Positions 53,547 to 62,573 of a stretch of 64,000 nucleotides of DNA are shown here, piece by piece. The notes beneath the pieces are model-generated. The model ran no database searches and was not told where the DNA came from. It saw only the letters and a program-made list of their open reading frames with translations. The DNA is from Bradyrhizobiaceae bacterium (GTDB lineage Bacteria; Pseudomonadota; Alphaproteobacteria; Rhizobiales; Xanthobacteraceae), in assembly GCA_020544565.1 (NCBI GenBank), contig CP078014.1:3102016-3166015 (forward strand). The letters are read 5' to 3'. The position numbers and the translations under genes were made by a program. Each line of letters opens with the position of its first letter. The first letter of the stretch is position 1.

Positions 53547-54332
53547 ATGAGCCAGCCTGCAAATGTGCGTGGTGACAAAGCTTCCCATATTGATGTGCAG
53601 CAGGCCGGGCACGGCTCCCCACTCATTCTGCTTCACTCGCTGCTATGTGACAGTCGCGGATTCCAGCACATTCTGCCGGAGCTGCAGCGTCACCGGCGCG
53701 TTCTCATTCCCAGCCTTCCGGGCTATGGCAGATCGTCATTCTCGGAAGGAAATGTGCAGGCCGTTGCCGGTCAGCTCGCGCGATGCTTCGACGAGCTTGC
53801 CTTGGAAAAATTTGACCTGGTCGGTAACGGGTATGGGGGCTTTCTGGCGCTAAGTTTCACCCAGTTGTTCCCCGAGCGCGTAAACCGCCTCGTGCTGCTG
53901 GATTCGGCCGCGCACTTTCCTGAAGCGGGAAAGGATAGCGTCCGCCTTATGAAACGGACCGTCGAGACCGGCGGCATGAGCGCTGTGGTGCCAACCGCAA
54001 TCAAGCGCCTCTTTCCAGAAGCCTTTACACAAGCCAATCCCACACTGATTGAACAATATCGACAGGCATTGCTCGGCTTCGACCCGAAGACGTTTGCGCA
54101 CACCTGCCAGAATCTCATCGAAGTGGATTTGCGAGACGGGCTCCCGCATATCCAAAATCAAACGCTCGTGGTGGTCGGACTGGAGGACGGCGCAACACCG
54201 CCTCCACTCGCGCGCGAGGTTGCAGAAAACATTCCCGGCGCTCGACTGGTTGAGATTCCGGGATGCGGACATGCGCCTCATATCCAGGAAGCCCAACGCA
54301 CTCTCTCCTTGATCAACGAGTTTTGTGCCTAG
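53547..54332 (+). CDS. Alpha/beta hydrolase with missing nucleophile
   Basis: 261 residues with the fold's oxyanion and strand features (LILLHSLLCDSRGF, LIPSLPGYGRSSFS) and the catalytic acid/His regions (VVGLEDGATPP, GCGHAPHIQ). The nucleophile elbow, normally G-x-S-x-G, reads G-N-G-Y-G: residue 95 is Gly (codon GGG at 53829). As written it should not act as a serine hydrolase. Divergent from GntR in a markedly AT-rich setting, so it may be an acquired and now inactivated enol-lactone hydrolase-like protein, or a repurposed binding protein. Confidence 0.85.
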   Translation: MSQPANVRGDKASHIDVQQAGHGSPLILLHSLLCDSRGFQHILPELQRHRRVLIPSLPGYGRSSFSEGNVQAVAGQLARCFDELALEKFDLVGNGYGGFLALSFTQLFPERVNRLVLLDSAAHFPEAGKDSVRLMKRTVETGGMSAVVPTAIKRLFPEAFTQANPTLIEQYRQALLGFDPKTFAHTCQNLIEVDLRDGLPHIQNQTLVVVGLEDGATPPPLAREVAENIPGARLVEIPGCGHAPHIQEAQRTLSLINEFCA

Positions 54333-54418
54333 GCACGACTCTTCAAACCAGGCTCACGCACCGGACAGATGCACAACGCACCTTCTTGTTTTGACGTCGG
54401 GTATCATCATGACCCCGC

Positions 54419-55270
54419 TTATTTGGACGGCGCGCATCTGGCGGCAAGAACCGTCCTCATCCGCCCGACCAGATCGGAAACAGCCCCTGCGCTTTCCCAG
54501 GCATAGATGGAGACCACCATCGGCCGCTCCATACCGAAAGGGGCATATTGCCGAACGTGATATCCAGCGGTCGCACTCCTCGGCAGCAGCGACAGACCGA
54601 GGCCGGCCTCCACCGCGACCAGCACGTTGTGAAGGCTGCTGCCCGAGAAGGCGACGTACCAGCGGAGCTGTTCGCGCTCGACGCGCTCGAACATCGCCTC
54701 GCGATACAGACCGCCCGGCGGGAAAGCGACCAGCGGAATCGGGTTTGGCCATTCGGCCGGCGCCTTGGCGCTCTCGAACCACGCCATGGCTTCGGGAAAA
54801 GTCGCCCTGCAATCGGGGCCGGCCTCGGCCTCCTTGACGATGACGATATCCAGCTCCCCGGCGCGATAGCGCCGGGTCAAATCGCGGCTCAGCCCGGCGG
54901 TCACGTCCAGTTGGACTTCACGATGACGCCGCACGAAATCACCGAACACCTGTGCCGTCGCGGCGCTGACGATATCTTCTGGAACGCCGATCCGAATGGC
55001 GGCCGTGCCGGCGGGATCGCCCAGGGCGGCTTGCGCCTCCTCCTGAAGCGCGAGGATCCTGTTGGCGTAACCCAGCAGGCGCTCGCCGGCCGCCGTCGGC
55101 CCGACCGGCCGCGCGGCGCGATCGACCAGCATCAGCCCGACGGCCTCCTCGAGCCGCGCGAGCTGCTGGCTGATGGTCGACTGCGTCATATGCAGCCGTT
55201 GCGCCGCAAGGGTAAAGCTTCCCGCGTCGACAATGGCGGTAAAGGCCCGGAGAAGGCGTGGATCAAACAT
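54419..55270 (-). CDS. LysR-family transcriptional regulator
   Basis: 283 residues from ATG 55270. The N-terminal winged HTH (LRAFTAIVDAGSFTLAAQRLHMTQSTISQQ) and LysR substrate domain (LDVTAGLSRDLTRRYRAGELDIVI) are clear. Divergent from the ankyrin/deaminase/MFS genes, which it probably controls; an ATTCA/TGAAT repeat lies in the 171-base gap. Confidence 0.92.
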   Translation of the reverse strand: MFDPRLLRAFTAIVDAGSFTLAAQRLHMTQSTISQQLARLEEAVGLMLVDRAARPVGPTAAGERLLGYANRILALQEEAQAALGDPAGTAAIRIGVPEDIVSAATAQVFGDFVRRHREVQLDVTAGLSRDLTRRYRAGELDIVIVKEAEAGPDCRATFPEAMAWFESAKAPAEWPNPIPLVAFPPGGLYREAMFERVEREQLRWYVAFSGSSLHNVLVAVEAGLGLSLLPRSATAGYHVRQYAPFGMERPMVVSIYAWESAGAVSDLVGRMRTVLAARCAPSK

Positions 55271-55304
55271 CGGCCTGCCTGCGGCTGGGGACAAATCTGT
55301 CTCT

Positions 55305-55334
55305 ATTCAGATTCGTAATATAACTCATATGAAT
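55305..55334. promoter_or_regulatory. Candidate LysR operator
   Basis: ATTCA at 55305-55309 and TGAAT at 55330-55334 form an inverted pair in an AT-rich stretch 35 bases upstream of the LysR start. LysR sites are often such short interrupted palindromes. Weak evidence. Confidence 0.25.
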
Positions 55335-55441
55335 ATTTAATTTTCAAATAGGGAGTCGCGTCCCTATGTCAAAAAGGTCGTCGTTGGCCACGGCAACCAT
55401 GACGCCGGGCCAACCGTGACCAGCCATCATGGGAGCCTGAA

Positions 55442-56113
55442 ATGTTGCGCCGTTTGATCCTTTCAGGCGTCGTGTCTGTGCTGCTGACGGCTGTTCCTCT
55501 TGTGACAGCAGGCAACGCCATGAACAGAACCTCATTGCATACGGCGGCCGAAAGGAACGATGCCGCCGCCATCAACAAGCTTCTGGCCGAAGGGGCGGAG
55601 ATCGATGCGCGCGACAGCCGCGGCGCCACCGCGCTGCTGACTGCAACCCATGGCAACAGGATCGACGCCGCGAGAGCGTTGATCGAGGCCGGCGCCGACG
55701 TCAACGCCAAGGATCACATCAACGACAGCCCTTACCTCTATGCCGGCGCGCGCGGACATCTCGAAATCCTCAAACTGACGCTTCGCCATGGCGCCGATCT
55801 CAAAAGCACCAACCGTTATGGCGGCACCGCTCTGATCCCGGCCTCGGAGCGCGGTCATGTCGAAACGGTCCGCACGCTGATCGCAGCCGGTGTTGACGTC
55901 GATCACGTCAACAATCTGGGTTGGACGGCGCTTCTCGAGGCGATCATCCTCGGCAATGGCGGGTCTCGCCACCAGCAGATCGTCGATCTGCTCGTCAAGG
56001 CTGGCGCGGACGTCAACCTGGCGGACGGCACCGGCGTGACGCCGCTCCAGCACGCCCGCGCGGCCGGCTACAAGGAGATCGAGACGATCCTGTTGGCAGC
56101 CAAGGCACACTGA
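55442..56113 (+). CDS. Exported ankyrin-repeat protein
   Basis: 223 residues: a signal peptide (LRRLILSGVVSVLLTAVPLVTAG) then at least five ankyrin repeats, for example RTSLHTAAERNDAAAINKLL, GAEIDARDSRGATALL and GADVNAKD. Predicted periplasmic, so it is a protein-binding scaffold rather than an enzyme. It precedes the deaminase gene by 38 bases and may share its transcript. Ligand unknown; such proteins are sometimes beside catalase or transport genes. Confidence 0.88.
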   Translation: MLRRLILSGVVSVLLTAVPLVTAGNAMNRTSLHTAAERNDAAAINKLLAEGAEIDARDSRGATALLTATHGNRIDAARALIEAGADVNAKDHINDSPYLYAGARGHLEILKLTLRHGADLKSTNRYGGTALIPASERGHVETVRTLIAAGVDVDHVNNLGWTALLEAIILGNGGSRHQQIVDLLVKAGADVNLADGTGVTPLQHARAAGYKEIETILLAAKAH

Positions 56114-56151
56114 AAATTGAGCGCATCGACAAAAGCGAAAGGAAGGTCATC

Positions 56152-56625
56152 ATGAGCGACGAGAGCCGCTTTCTGTGCGAGGCGATTGCACTCGCCCGCG
56201 CCAATATCGGCAGGGGCGGCCGTCCTTTCGGCGCCGTTCTGGTGCGCGACGGCGAGGTGATCGCCACGGCGGTGAACGAGATTCATGCCACCAATGATCC
56301 GACATCCCACGCGGAAATGAACGCGATCCGCGCGGCCAGTGGCAAGCTGGGATCGCCCGACCTCAGCGGCTGCGCCGTCTACGCCAGCGGCCATCCCTGC
56401 CCGATGTGCATGGCGGCGATGCGGCTGTCCGGCGTGGCCAAGGTTGTCTACGCCTATTCCAATGAGGACGGCGCGCCGTTCGGGCTTTCCACCGCGGCGG
56501 TTTACGATGACCTGCACAGACCTTTCGCCGAGCAATCCATGACGATCCGCCATGTGCCGGTGCGGCCGGAAGGCGAGGCGGACCTCTATGCCGAATGGAC
56601 CAAGGCCCGAAGCAAGCCGGCCTGA
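56152..56625 (+). CDS. Nucleoside/guanine deaminase
   Basis: 157 residues with the zinc deaminase site: SHAEMNAIRAAS (His and catalytic Glu) and GHPCPMCMAAM (two Cys). This layout fits guanine- or other purine/nucleoside deaminases of the tRNA-specific/guanine group. ATG 56152 follows GGAAGG. A CynX-type exporter starts 3 bases after the stop, so purine base deamination and transport appear linked. Exact substrate unknown. Confidence 0.9.
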   Translation: MSDESRFLCEAIALARANIGRGGRPFGAVLVRDGEVIATAVNEIHATNDPTSHAEMNAIRAASGKLGSPDLSGCAVYASGHPCPMCMAAMRLSGVAKVVYAYSNEDGAPFGLSTAAVYDDLHRPFAEQSMTIRHVPVRPEGEADLYAEWTKARSKPA

Positions 56626-56628
56626 TCC

Positions 56629-57819
56629 ATGGCTTCCGACGTGCCCTCACGCGCCGCCAACGTGCTGCTGCTCGCAGCCGTCACGCTGGTCGGCTTGAAC
56701 CTCAGGCCATTCATCACCGGCATCGGGCCGCTCGCCTCCGATATTGGCGCGCAGACCGGACTGGATCTGAGAGGCATCTCGCTGCTGACGTTGGTGCCGA
56801 TGCTCCTGATGGGAGTCTTCGCCTTCGCCGGCCCCTTCCTGCAGTCCCGCATCGGCGCGCGCCGTCTGGTCATCGTGTCTCTTGCCGTCCTCGTTGCCGG
56901 ATCGCTGCTGCGGCTGTTCGCGACCAACGGTTGGCAGATGGTGGGAACGGCGGCTTTGCTCGGACTTGGGGTTGCCGTCATTCAGGCGGTATTCCCCGGC
57001 ATCGTCAAAAAGCAGTTTCCCCGCCAGGTCGGTGTGGTCATGGGCCTGTATTCGGCGGCGCTGATGGGCGGCGGCGCGGTGGGTGCGCAAGTCGCGCCGC
57101 TGGTTGCCACGGCGACCGGAAGCTGGCGCGCCGGCCTTGCCTGGATGGCCGTTCCGGCGGCGCTGGCGCTAGGACTGGCAGCGTGCTGCCTGCCGCGCGA
57201 TACTGTCGCGACGCAAGGCGGTGCGCGCACGAGCGCCCTGCTCCGGCGGCCGCGCGTCTGGCTGCTGATGGTGTGCTTCGGCCTTGTCAACGGCGGTTAC
57301 TCGACCGTGGTGGCGTGGCTCGCGCCGTTCTATCAGGAACACGGCTGGAGCATCGCCACCAGCGGCAGCCTGCTGGCGATCATGGCGGTCTCCCAGGCGC
57401 TAGCGGCACTGTTGCTGCCGATGCTCGCAAGGCGCAGGGATCTCCGGCCATGGCTGTGGCTGACGCTGGCCATGCAGGCGGCGGGCTTCGCCGCACTGGC
57501 GTTTCGGCCCGAAGCCGCGCCGCTCGCCTCGGCAATCCTGTTGGGCGCCGGTCTCGGCGGATGCTTCGCCCTGTCCATGATCGTGGCGCTCGATCACCTG
57601 CCCGACCCCGCCGAGGCCGGGGCCCTGTCCGCGCTTATGCAGGGCGGCGGCTTTCTGATCACCGCGCTGCCGCCATGGATCGTCGCCGTCCTGCACGACG
57701 TCACCGGCAGCTTCGTTGCCGGCTGGGTGTTGCACCTGATCTCGGTCGCCGTCGTTGCGATCCTGTACTGGCGCGTGACCCCGGCGAGCTATGCGGGAGC
57801 GATGCGCGCGCCCGACTGA
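56629..57819 (+). CDS. MFS transporter of the CynX/NimT family
   Basis: 396 residues, about twelve membrane helices. The opening (LRPFITGIGPLASDIGAQTGLDLRGISLLTLVPMLLMGVF) is typical of CynX/YeaN-type proteins linked to cyanate, nitroimidazole or purine-like substrates. It starts 3 bases after the deaminase stop and likely carries that enzyme's substrate or product. Following gap 57820-58005 holds no gene. Confidence 0.88.
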   Translation: MASDVPSRAANVLLLAAVTLVGLNLRPFITGIGPLASDIGAQTGLDLRGISLLTLVPMLLMGVFAFAGPFLQSRIGARRLVIVSLAVLVAGSLLRLFATNGWQMVGTAALLGLGVAVIQAVFPGIVKKQFPRQVGVVMGLYSAALMGGGAVGAQVAPLVATATGSWRAGLAWMAVPAALALGLAACCLPRDTVATQGGARTSALLRRPRVWLLMVCFGLVNGGYSTVVAWLAPFYQEHGWSIATSGSLLAIMAVSQALAALLLPMLARRRDLRPWLWLTLAMQAAGFAALAFRPEAAPLASAILLGAGLGGCFALSMIVALDHLPDPAEAGALSALMQGGGFLITALPPWIVAVLHDVTGSFVAGWVLHLISVAVVAILYWRVTPASYAGAMRAPD

Positions 57820-58005
57820 GCCGGATGTCCCCAGCGGAACCCGGACCCGAAGCGAGGAGCGACAGCTCGGATGCGCCGTGCCGCGGTGGTGACCGCCGCC
57901 ACGGAAGGCTGTATAGCGCTGACGGTCGCGCCCTTGTCCCAACAAGGACAGGGCGGCGCATGATGGTCAGGCGCCTATCGCGCGCCTTGCAGGATATCCT
58001 TATCG

Positions 58006-58731
58006 ATGGCCGGGATCGATGGAGCGGGGATTGCTTTCGAGGACGTGGAGGTCCGGCGCGCCGGCCGCCAGGTTCTGGCGATTGCCGCGCTGCGCCTCGC
58101 GACGCAACGCATCGGCGTGATCGGCGACAACGGCTCCGGCAAGAGCACGCTGCTGCGGCTGGTCAACGGCCTGCTGCTGCCAAATAGCGGACGCGTCGTC
58201 GTCGGCGGCCTTGAGACCGCGCGTCATCGCAAGGAGCTGCCGGCGCGGGTCGGCTTCGTGTTCCAGAACCCCGATCATCAGCTCATCTTCCCGACTGTCG
58301 GCGAGGAAATCGCGTTTGGCCTGACCGAGCGCGGGATGCCGGCCCGGCAGGCGCGACAGCAGGCGCTGGCGCTATTGGAGCAGCATGGCTGCAGCGGATG
58401 GATCGACCGCAACGTCAACGAACTGTCCGGCGGCCAGAAACAACTGGTCTGCATCCTCGCGGTGCTCGCGACCGAGCCGTCGATCCTGCTGATGGACGAA
58501 CCGTTTTCGAGCCTCGATCTTCCGACCCGGCTGGCGCTGTCGCGCCGGATCATGGCGCTGCCGCAGCAGATCGTGATGGCGTCCCACGATCTCGATTTGC
58601 TGGCGCGGTTCGATCGGGTGATCTGGCTGGACGCCGGCCGCATTCGCCAGGACGGCCCGCCCGTCGTCGTGCTGCCGGCCTATCGGGCCCATGCGGCGAC
58701 GGCTGCGAGCGTGGACCTCGTCCCCGCATGA
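58006..58731 (+). CDS. bioM: ECF biotin transporter ATPase
   Basis: 241 residues: Walker A VIGDNGSGKSTLLRLVNGL, signature ELSGGQKQLVCILAVL, Walker B ILLMDEPFSSLDLP. The Q-loop region VFQNPDHQLIFPTVGEEI is of energy-coupling-factor type. The permease BioN gene overlaps its stop and BioY follows, giving a dedicated BioMNY biotin importer. No BioR-like palindrome was recognised upstream. Confidence 0.92.
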   Translation: MAGIDGAGIAFEDVEVRRAGRQVLAIAALRLATQRIGVIGDNGSGKSTLLRLVNGLLLPNSGRVVVGGLETARHRKELPARVGFVFQNPDHQLIFPTVGEEIAFGLTERGMPARQARQQALALLEQHGCSGWIDRNVNELSGGQKQLVCILAVLATEPSILLMDEPFSSLDLPTRLALSRRIMALPQQIVMASHDLDLLARFDRVIWLDAGRIRQDGPPVVVLPAYRAHAATAASVDLVPA

Positions 58732-59366
58732 TGACCGACGGCCTCATGCCCACAACTCCGCTGCAGACCTGGCTGCATCGCATCCCCGCCGGCTTCAAGC
58801 TCGCGGCGATGGTGCTGGCCAGCCTGCTGTTGCTGCCGGTCGATGACTGGCGAATTCTCGCCGGCGCGCTGGCGATGGTGCTGGCTATCTATGCCGGCTT
58901 CGGGCGCGCGGGGATGGCACGGCTGGCGCTGCTGCGGCCGCTCGTGCCGCTATTGGTCATCGTCGGCGGCGTGCAGGCATTCTCGAGCGGCTGGCACGCC
59001 GGCGCCGTGGTCAGCCTGCGGCTGTTGACGCTGTTGCTGCTCGCCGATCTCGTCAGCATGACCACGCCCATGAGCGCGCTGATGGCCGTGCTCGCGCCGG
59101 TGTTCGGCCTGTTGCGTCCGCTCGGCGTCAATCCGCGCAAGATGGCGCTCGCGGTCGCGCTGGTGTTGCGGTTCGTCCCGGTGCTGCTGACGCGGTGGCG
59201 CGCGCGCGAGGAAGCCTGGAAAGCGCGGACCCATCGTCGTGTGCCGGTGCGGCTCGTCGCCGTGTTCCTCGCCGATATCCTGCAACTCGCGGATCGGGTC
59301 GCGGAATCGCTCGATGCGCGCGGCTTCGACGCAGCCGCGACCGAGCGTCAACACAAGCCCTCATAG
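58728..59366 (+). CDS. bioN: ECF biotin transporter membrane coupling protein
   Basis: 212 residues, ATG 58728 overlapping the BioM TGA. Several hydrophobic helices (LAAMVLASLLLLPVDDWRILAGALAMVLAI) and the ECF-T coupling motif ADRVAESLDARGFD (A-R-G signature) near the C-terminus. Connects the ATPase to BioY. BioY starts 10 bases later after AGGAGA. Confidence 0.9.
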   Translation: MMTDGLMPTTPLQTWLHRIPAGFKLAAMVLASLLLLPVDDWRILAGALAMVLAIYAGFGRAGMARLALLRPLVPLLVIVGGVQAFSSGWHAGAVVSLRLLTLLLLADLVSMTTPMSALMAVLAPVFGLLRPLGVNPRKMALAVALVLRFVPVLLTRWRAREEAWKARTHRRVPVRLVAVFLADILQLADRVAESLDARGFDAAATERQHKPS

Positions 59367-59376
59367 GAGAAGCCAC

Positions 59377-59931
59377 GTGGAATCCCGCGCCGTTGTCCGT
59401 ATCGCCCTGATGGCGGCCATCATCGGCGTGCTGGGCATGCTGCCCGGCGTCGTGCTGCCGATCGCCATGGGCGTGCCGATCACGGCGCAGACTCTCGGCG
59501 TCATGCTGGCCGGGATCATCCTCGGGCCGCGTCATGGCGCGCTCGCGGTGCTGCTGTTCCTGTTCGTGGTGCTGCTCGGCGCGCCGTTGCTGGCGGGCGG
59601 CCGCGGCGGGCTCGGCGTGCTGTTCGGGCCGTCGGTCGGCTTCCTGCTCGGCTTCGTTCCGGCCGCGCTCGTGTCCGGACTGGTGATGGAGCGACTGAAA
59701 TCGTGGCGGGTGTTCGCCGCGGCATTGGTGGCCGCCATCGCCGGCGGCATCATTGTGGAATATGCCTGCGGCGTTCTCGGGTTGATGGCGGTGGCGCGCA
59801 TGAGCCTGCTGCAGGCGCTGGTCGCCACCGCCGTGTTCCTGCCCGGCGATCTGCTCAAGGCGCTGGCGACCGCGTTCGTCGCCGAAGCCTCGTATCGCGG
59901 CTATCCGGCCGCGATCGCGAGCCGGGCGTGA
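59377..59931 (+). CDS. bioY: Biotin-binding transporter subunit BioY
   Basis: 184 residues from GTG 59377 with AGGAGA upstream. Six hydrophobic segments with the BioY-type GVPITAQTLGVMLAGIILGPRHG and GRGGLGVLFGPSVGFLLGF motifs, which bind biotin within the membrane. Its TGA overlaps the next GTG as GTGA, tying biotin uptake to an acyl-CoA synthetase. Confidence 0.93.
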   Translation: MESRAVVRIALMAAIIGVLGMLPGVVLPIAMGVPITAQTLGVMLAGIILGPRHGALAVLLFLFVVLLGAPLLAGGRGGLGVLFGPSVGFLLGFVPAALVSGLVMERLKSWRVFAAALVAAIAGGIIVEYACGVLGLMAVARMSLLQALVATAVFLPGDLLKALATAFVAEASYRGYPAAIASRA

Positions 59932-61436
59932 CGGATTGCGCCACCATCACGGCGCCGTTGCCGCAGCACGCGCAGACGCGGCCGGACCGCATCGCCGTGA
60001 TCTGCGACGGCCACGCCATCAGCTTCGGCGAACTGGATCGGACGGTGCAGCGTCTCGCCGCACATCTGGCGAAAGCAGTACCGGCCGGGCGCGGCGTGGC
60101 GCTGCATCTGCCCAATGGCCCCGCATTGGTGCTGCTGTTTCTCGCCACCGCCCGCGCCGGGCGGGAGGCGCAGATTCTCGATCCGGGCTGGCCGGCCGCG
60201 ACGACGCGGCGTGCGCTCAGTGAGTTGTCGCCGGGCCTGCTGGTCAGTCACGATGCCGCGCTGGCCGATGCGGCGCGCGCGTGCATCGTGATCAATCCGC
60301 ATGCCCCTTTCGCAGCCGTAGCCGACGCCGTCGACGCGGCGTCCTCGTTCGCGGCCGTGCCGGAGCCCGATCCGCTGACGCCGTTCTATGTCGGCTTCAC
60401 CTCCGGCTCGACCGGCGTGCCGAAAGGATATCGACGCCATCATCTGTCATGGGTCGAGAGCTTCCGGGCCGGCGATCGCGAGTTCGATATCGGCGCCGAC
60501 GACGTCGTTCTCGCGCCGGGCGCGCTGACGCATTCGCTGTTTCTTTATGGGCTCGCGCATGGCCTCCATGCCGGCGCCACCGTCCTCCTGTGCCGCCGTT
60601 TCCGCCCCGATCTCGCCTGCCGCCTGATGGCGGCGCATCGCGTCAGCGTGCTCTACGGCGTGCCGACCCAGCTTGAAATGATCGTCGAGGCCGCCGCGCG
60701 CGACGACGCGCCGCCGGTCGAGACCATGCGCTGGATCCTGTCGTCCGGCGCGAAATGGCATGGCCGCGCGATGGGCGATCTGCGCGCTTGCTTCCCGGCC
60801 GCGCGCTTCGCGGAATTCTACGGCGCGTCCGAACTGAGTTTCGTCGCGGTCGCCAAGGACGACGAGGACGTGCCGCCGGGCTCGGTCGGCCGCGCCTTCG
60901 CCGGCGTCGATCTGTCGATCCGCGATCATCGCGGCCGCCGCCTGCCGCCCGGCGACGCCGGGCAGGTGTTCGTGAGCAGTCCGTTCGTGTTCAGCGGCTA
61001 TGCCTGTGGCGACGCGACGGCGCTGGTGCGCGACGGAGATGCGATGTCGGTCGGCGACGTCGGCGTTCTCGACGCGCGCGGCTATCTGCGGCTGGTCGGC
61101 CGCGCCAGCCGGATGATCATCACCTCCGGCAAGAACGTGCATCCGGAGGAGATCGAGCGCGTGCTCGAAAGCCATCCCGCGGTGAGAGCGGCAATGGTGC
61201 TCGGCGGCGACGACGCGCGGCGCGGCGAGCGGCTGGTGGCGCTGCTCAAGCTCCATCCGGACGCGTCCGTCACCGCCTCCGATCTGATCGCCCATGCCCG
61301 CGATCATCTTCCGCTCGACAAGATCCCGCGCCGCTTCGCGTTGCCGCCGCGGTGGCCGCTGACGGCGTCGGGCAAGAGCGATTTCCAGGCGCTGCGCGCC
61401 ATATGGGACAGCGAGCCATGCGAGGTGCTGGCGTGA
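59928..61436 (+). CDS. AMP-forming acyl-CoA synthetase
   Basis: 502 residues from GTG 59928. ANL-family motifs: VGFTSGSTGVPKGYRR (AMP binding), EFYGASELSF, GDVGVLDARGYLRLVGR and the closing PLTASGKSDFQ with the catalytic Lys. It should activate a carboxylic acid to its CoA thioester. Overlaps BioY and the thiolase by four bases each (GTGA junctions). Substrate unknown: biotin itself or a dicarboxylic acid on the way to pimelate are the two ideas suggested by context. Confidence 0.9.
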   Translation: MTDCATITAPLPQHAQTRPDRIAVICDGHAISFGELDRTVQRLAAHLAKAVPAGRGVALHLPNGPALVLLFLATARAGREAQILDPGWPAATTRRALSELSPGLLVSHDAALADAARACIVINPHAPFAAVADAVDAASSFAAVPEPDPLTPFYVGFTSGSTGVPKGYRRHHLSWVESFRAGDREFDIGADDVVLAPGALTHSLFLYGLAHGLHAGATVLLCRRFRPDLACRLMAAHRVSVLYGVPTQLEMIVEAAARDDAPPVETMRWILSSGAKWHGRAMGDLRACFPAARFAEFYGASELSFVAVAKDDEDVPPGSVGRAFAGVDLSIRDHRGRRLPPGDAGQVFVSSPFVFSGYACGDATALVRDGDAMSVGDVGVLDARGYLRLVGRASRMIITSGKNVHPEEIERVLESHPAVRAAMVLGGDDARRGERLVALLKLHPDASVTASDLIAHARDHLPLDKIPRRFALPPRWPLTASGKSDFQALRAIWDSEPCEVLA

Positions 61437-62557
61437 GCGCGGCCTACATCGTCGCCGCGCGCCGCACCGCAGTCGCGCCGCGCAACGGCGCGTTCAAGGC
61501 GGTGGAATCCGACGAACTCGGCGCCGCGCCGATCCGCGCGGTGCTGTCCGATACGGGTCTGGCACCGGAAAGCATCGACGATGTGATTCTCGGCAATGCG
61601 CTCTATGGCGGCGGCAATCCGGCGCGGCTCGCGGCGCTGCGCGCCGGGCTGCCTGACCGCGTGCCGGCGCTGACCATCGACAGCCAGTGCTGCGGCGGCC
61701 TCGACGCCGTCATGATGGCGGCAGATCGTGTTGCCAGCGGAGCCGACGCCGTCATCGCCGGCGGGATCGAAAGCTACAGCCGGTCGCCGCTGCGGGCACG
61801 GCGGCCGCGCCATGCCGACGAAGCGCCGCAACCTTACGACCGGCCGCCGTTCGCGCCGTGGCCGGAGCGCGATCCGGACATGATCGCCGCCGCCGCAACG
61901 CTGGCGCAAGCCTTCGCCATTGCGCGCGACCGGCAGGAGACCTTCGCCATCGCCAGCCATCGCAAGACTCTCGACCGCCCTGCCGGTGCTGGCGAGATCG
62001 TCGCGCTGGCGGGGCTGTCACGCGACGCCTTTCCGCGCGCGCTGACCGCGGCGCTGTGTTCGCGCCTGCCGCCGCTCGCGGGCGACGCAATGTTCGGCGT
62101 GACCCGCGCCACGGTCGCAGTGGAAGCCGACGCGGCCGCGGCCGTGCTGGTGGTCTCCGAAACCATGCTGCGGCGTCTCGACGGACCGCATCCGTTGCGG
62201 ATCGTGGCCGGCACCCGCTGCGGCGGCGATCCGGCGATGCCCGGCGCCGCGCCGATCGCCGCGGCGAAGGCGCTGCTGGCGCGGCAACAGGTCTCACCCG
62301 ACACCATCGCGGTCGCCGAGATCATGGAAGCCTTCGCCGCGCAGGCGCTCGCTTGCGCCGACGGAATAGGCGTTGCGGAATCAGCGCTCAATCGCGGCGG
62401 CGGCGGACTGGCGCGCGGTCATCCGATCGGCGCGTCGGGCGCGATTCTCGCCGTGCGGCTGTGGCACGAGATGCAGCGGGAAGCGCCGGGCGCGCTCGGC
62501 CTGGCGGCGATCGCCGCCGCCGGCGGACTCGGCAGCGCGTTGCTGGTGACGCGATGA
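61433..62557 (+). CDS. Thiolase family protein with altered C-terminal site
   Basis: 374 residues from GTG 61433. The nucleophile Cys lies in TIDSQCCGGLDAVM, and the His is in GLARGHPIGASGA. The usual second catalytic Cys near the end (C-x-G-G-G) is replaced: AAIAAAGGLGSALLV. Some thiolase-like proteins (SCP-x2, condensing enzymes) tolerate changes here, so activity may be changed rather than lost. Couples to the acyl-CoA synthetase by a four-base overlap and to the MaoC gene 16 bases downstream. Confidence 0.88.
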   Translation: MSAAYIVAARRTAVAPRNGAFKAVESDELGAAPIRAVLSDTGLAPESIDDVILGNALYGGGNPARLAALRAGLPDRVPALTIDSQCCGGLDAVMMAADRVASGADAVIAGGIESYSRSPLRARRPRHADEAPQPYDRPPFAPWPERDPDMIAAAATLAQAFAIARDRQETFAIASHRKTLDRPAGAGEIVALAGLSRDAFPRALTAALCSRLPPLAGDAMFGVTRATVAVEADAAAAVLVVSETMLRRLDGPHPLRIVAGTRCGGDPAMPGAAPIAAAKALLARQQVSPDTIAVAEIMEAFAAQALACADGIGVAESALNRGGGGLARGHPIGASGAILAVRLWHEMQREAPGALGLAAIAAAGGLGSALLVTR

Positions 62558-62573
62558 CGGAAGGTGCTGCGAC

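Noticed and set aside
57820..58005. BioR-type operator ahead of bioM
   Set aside because: No TTAT-x-x-ATAA-like palindrome in the gap.
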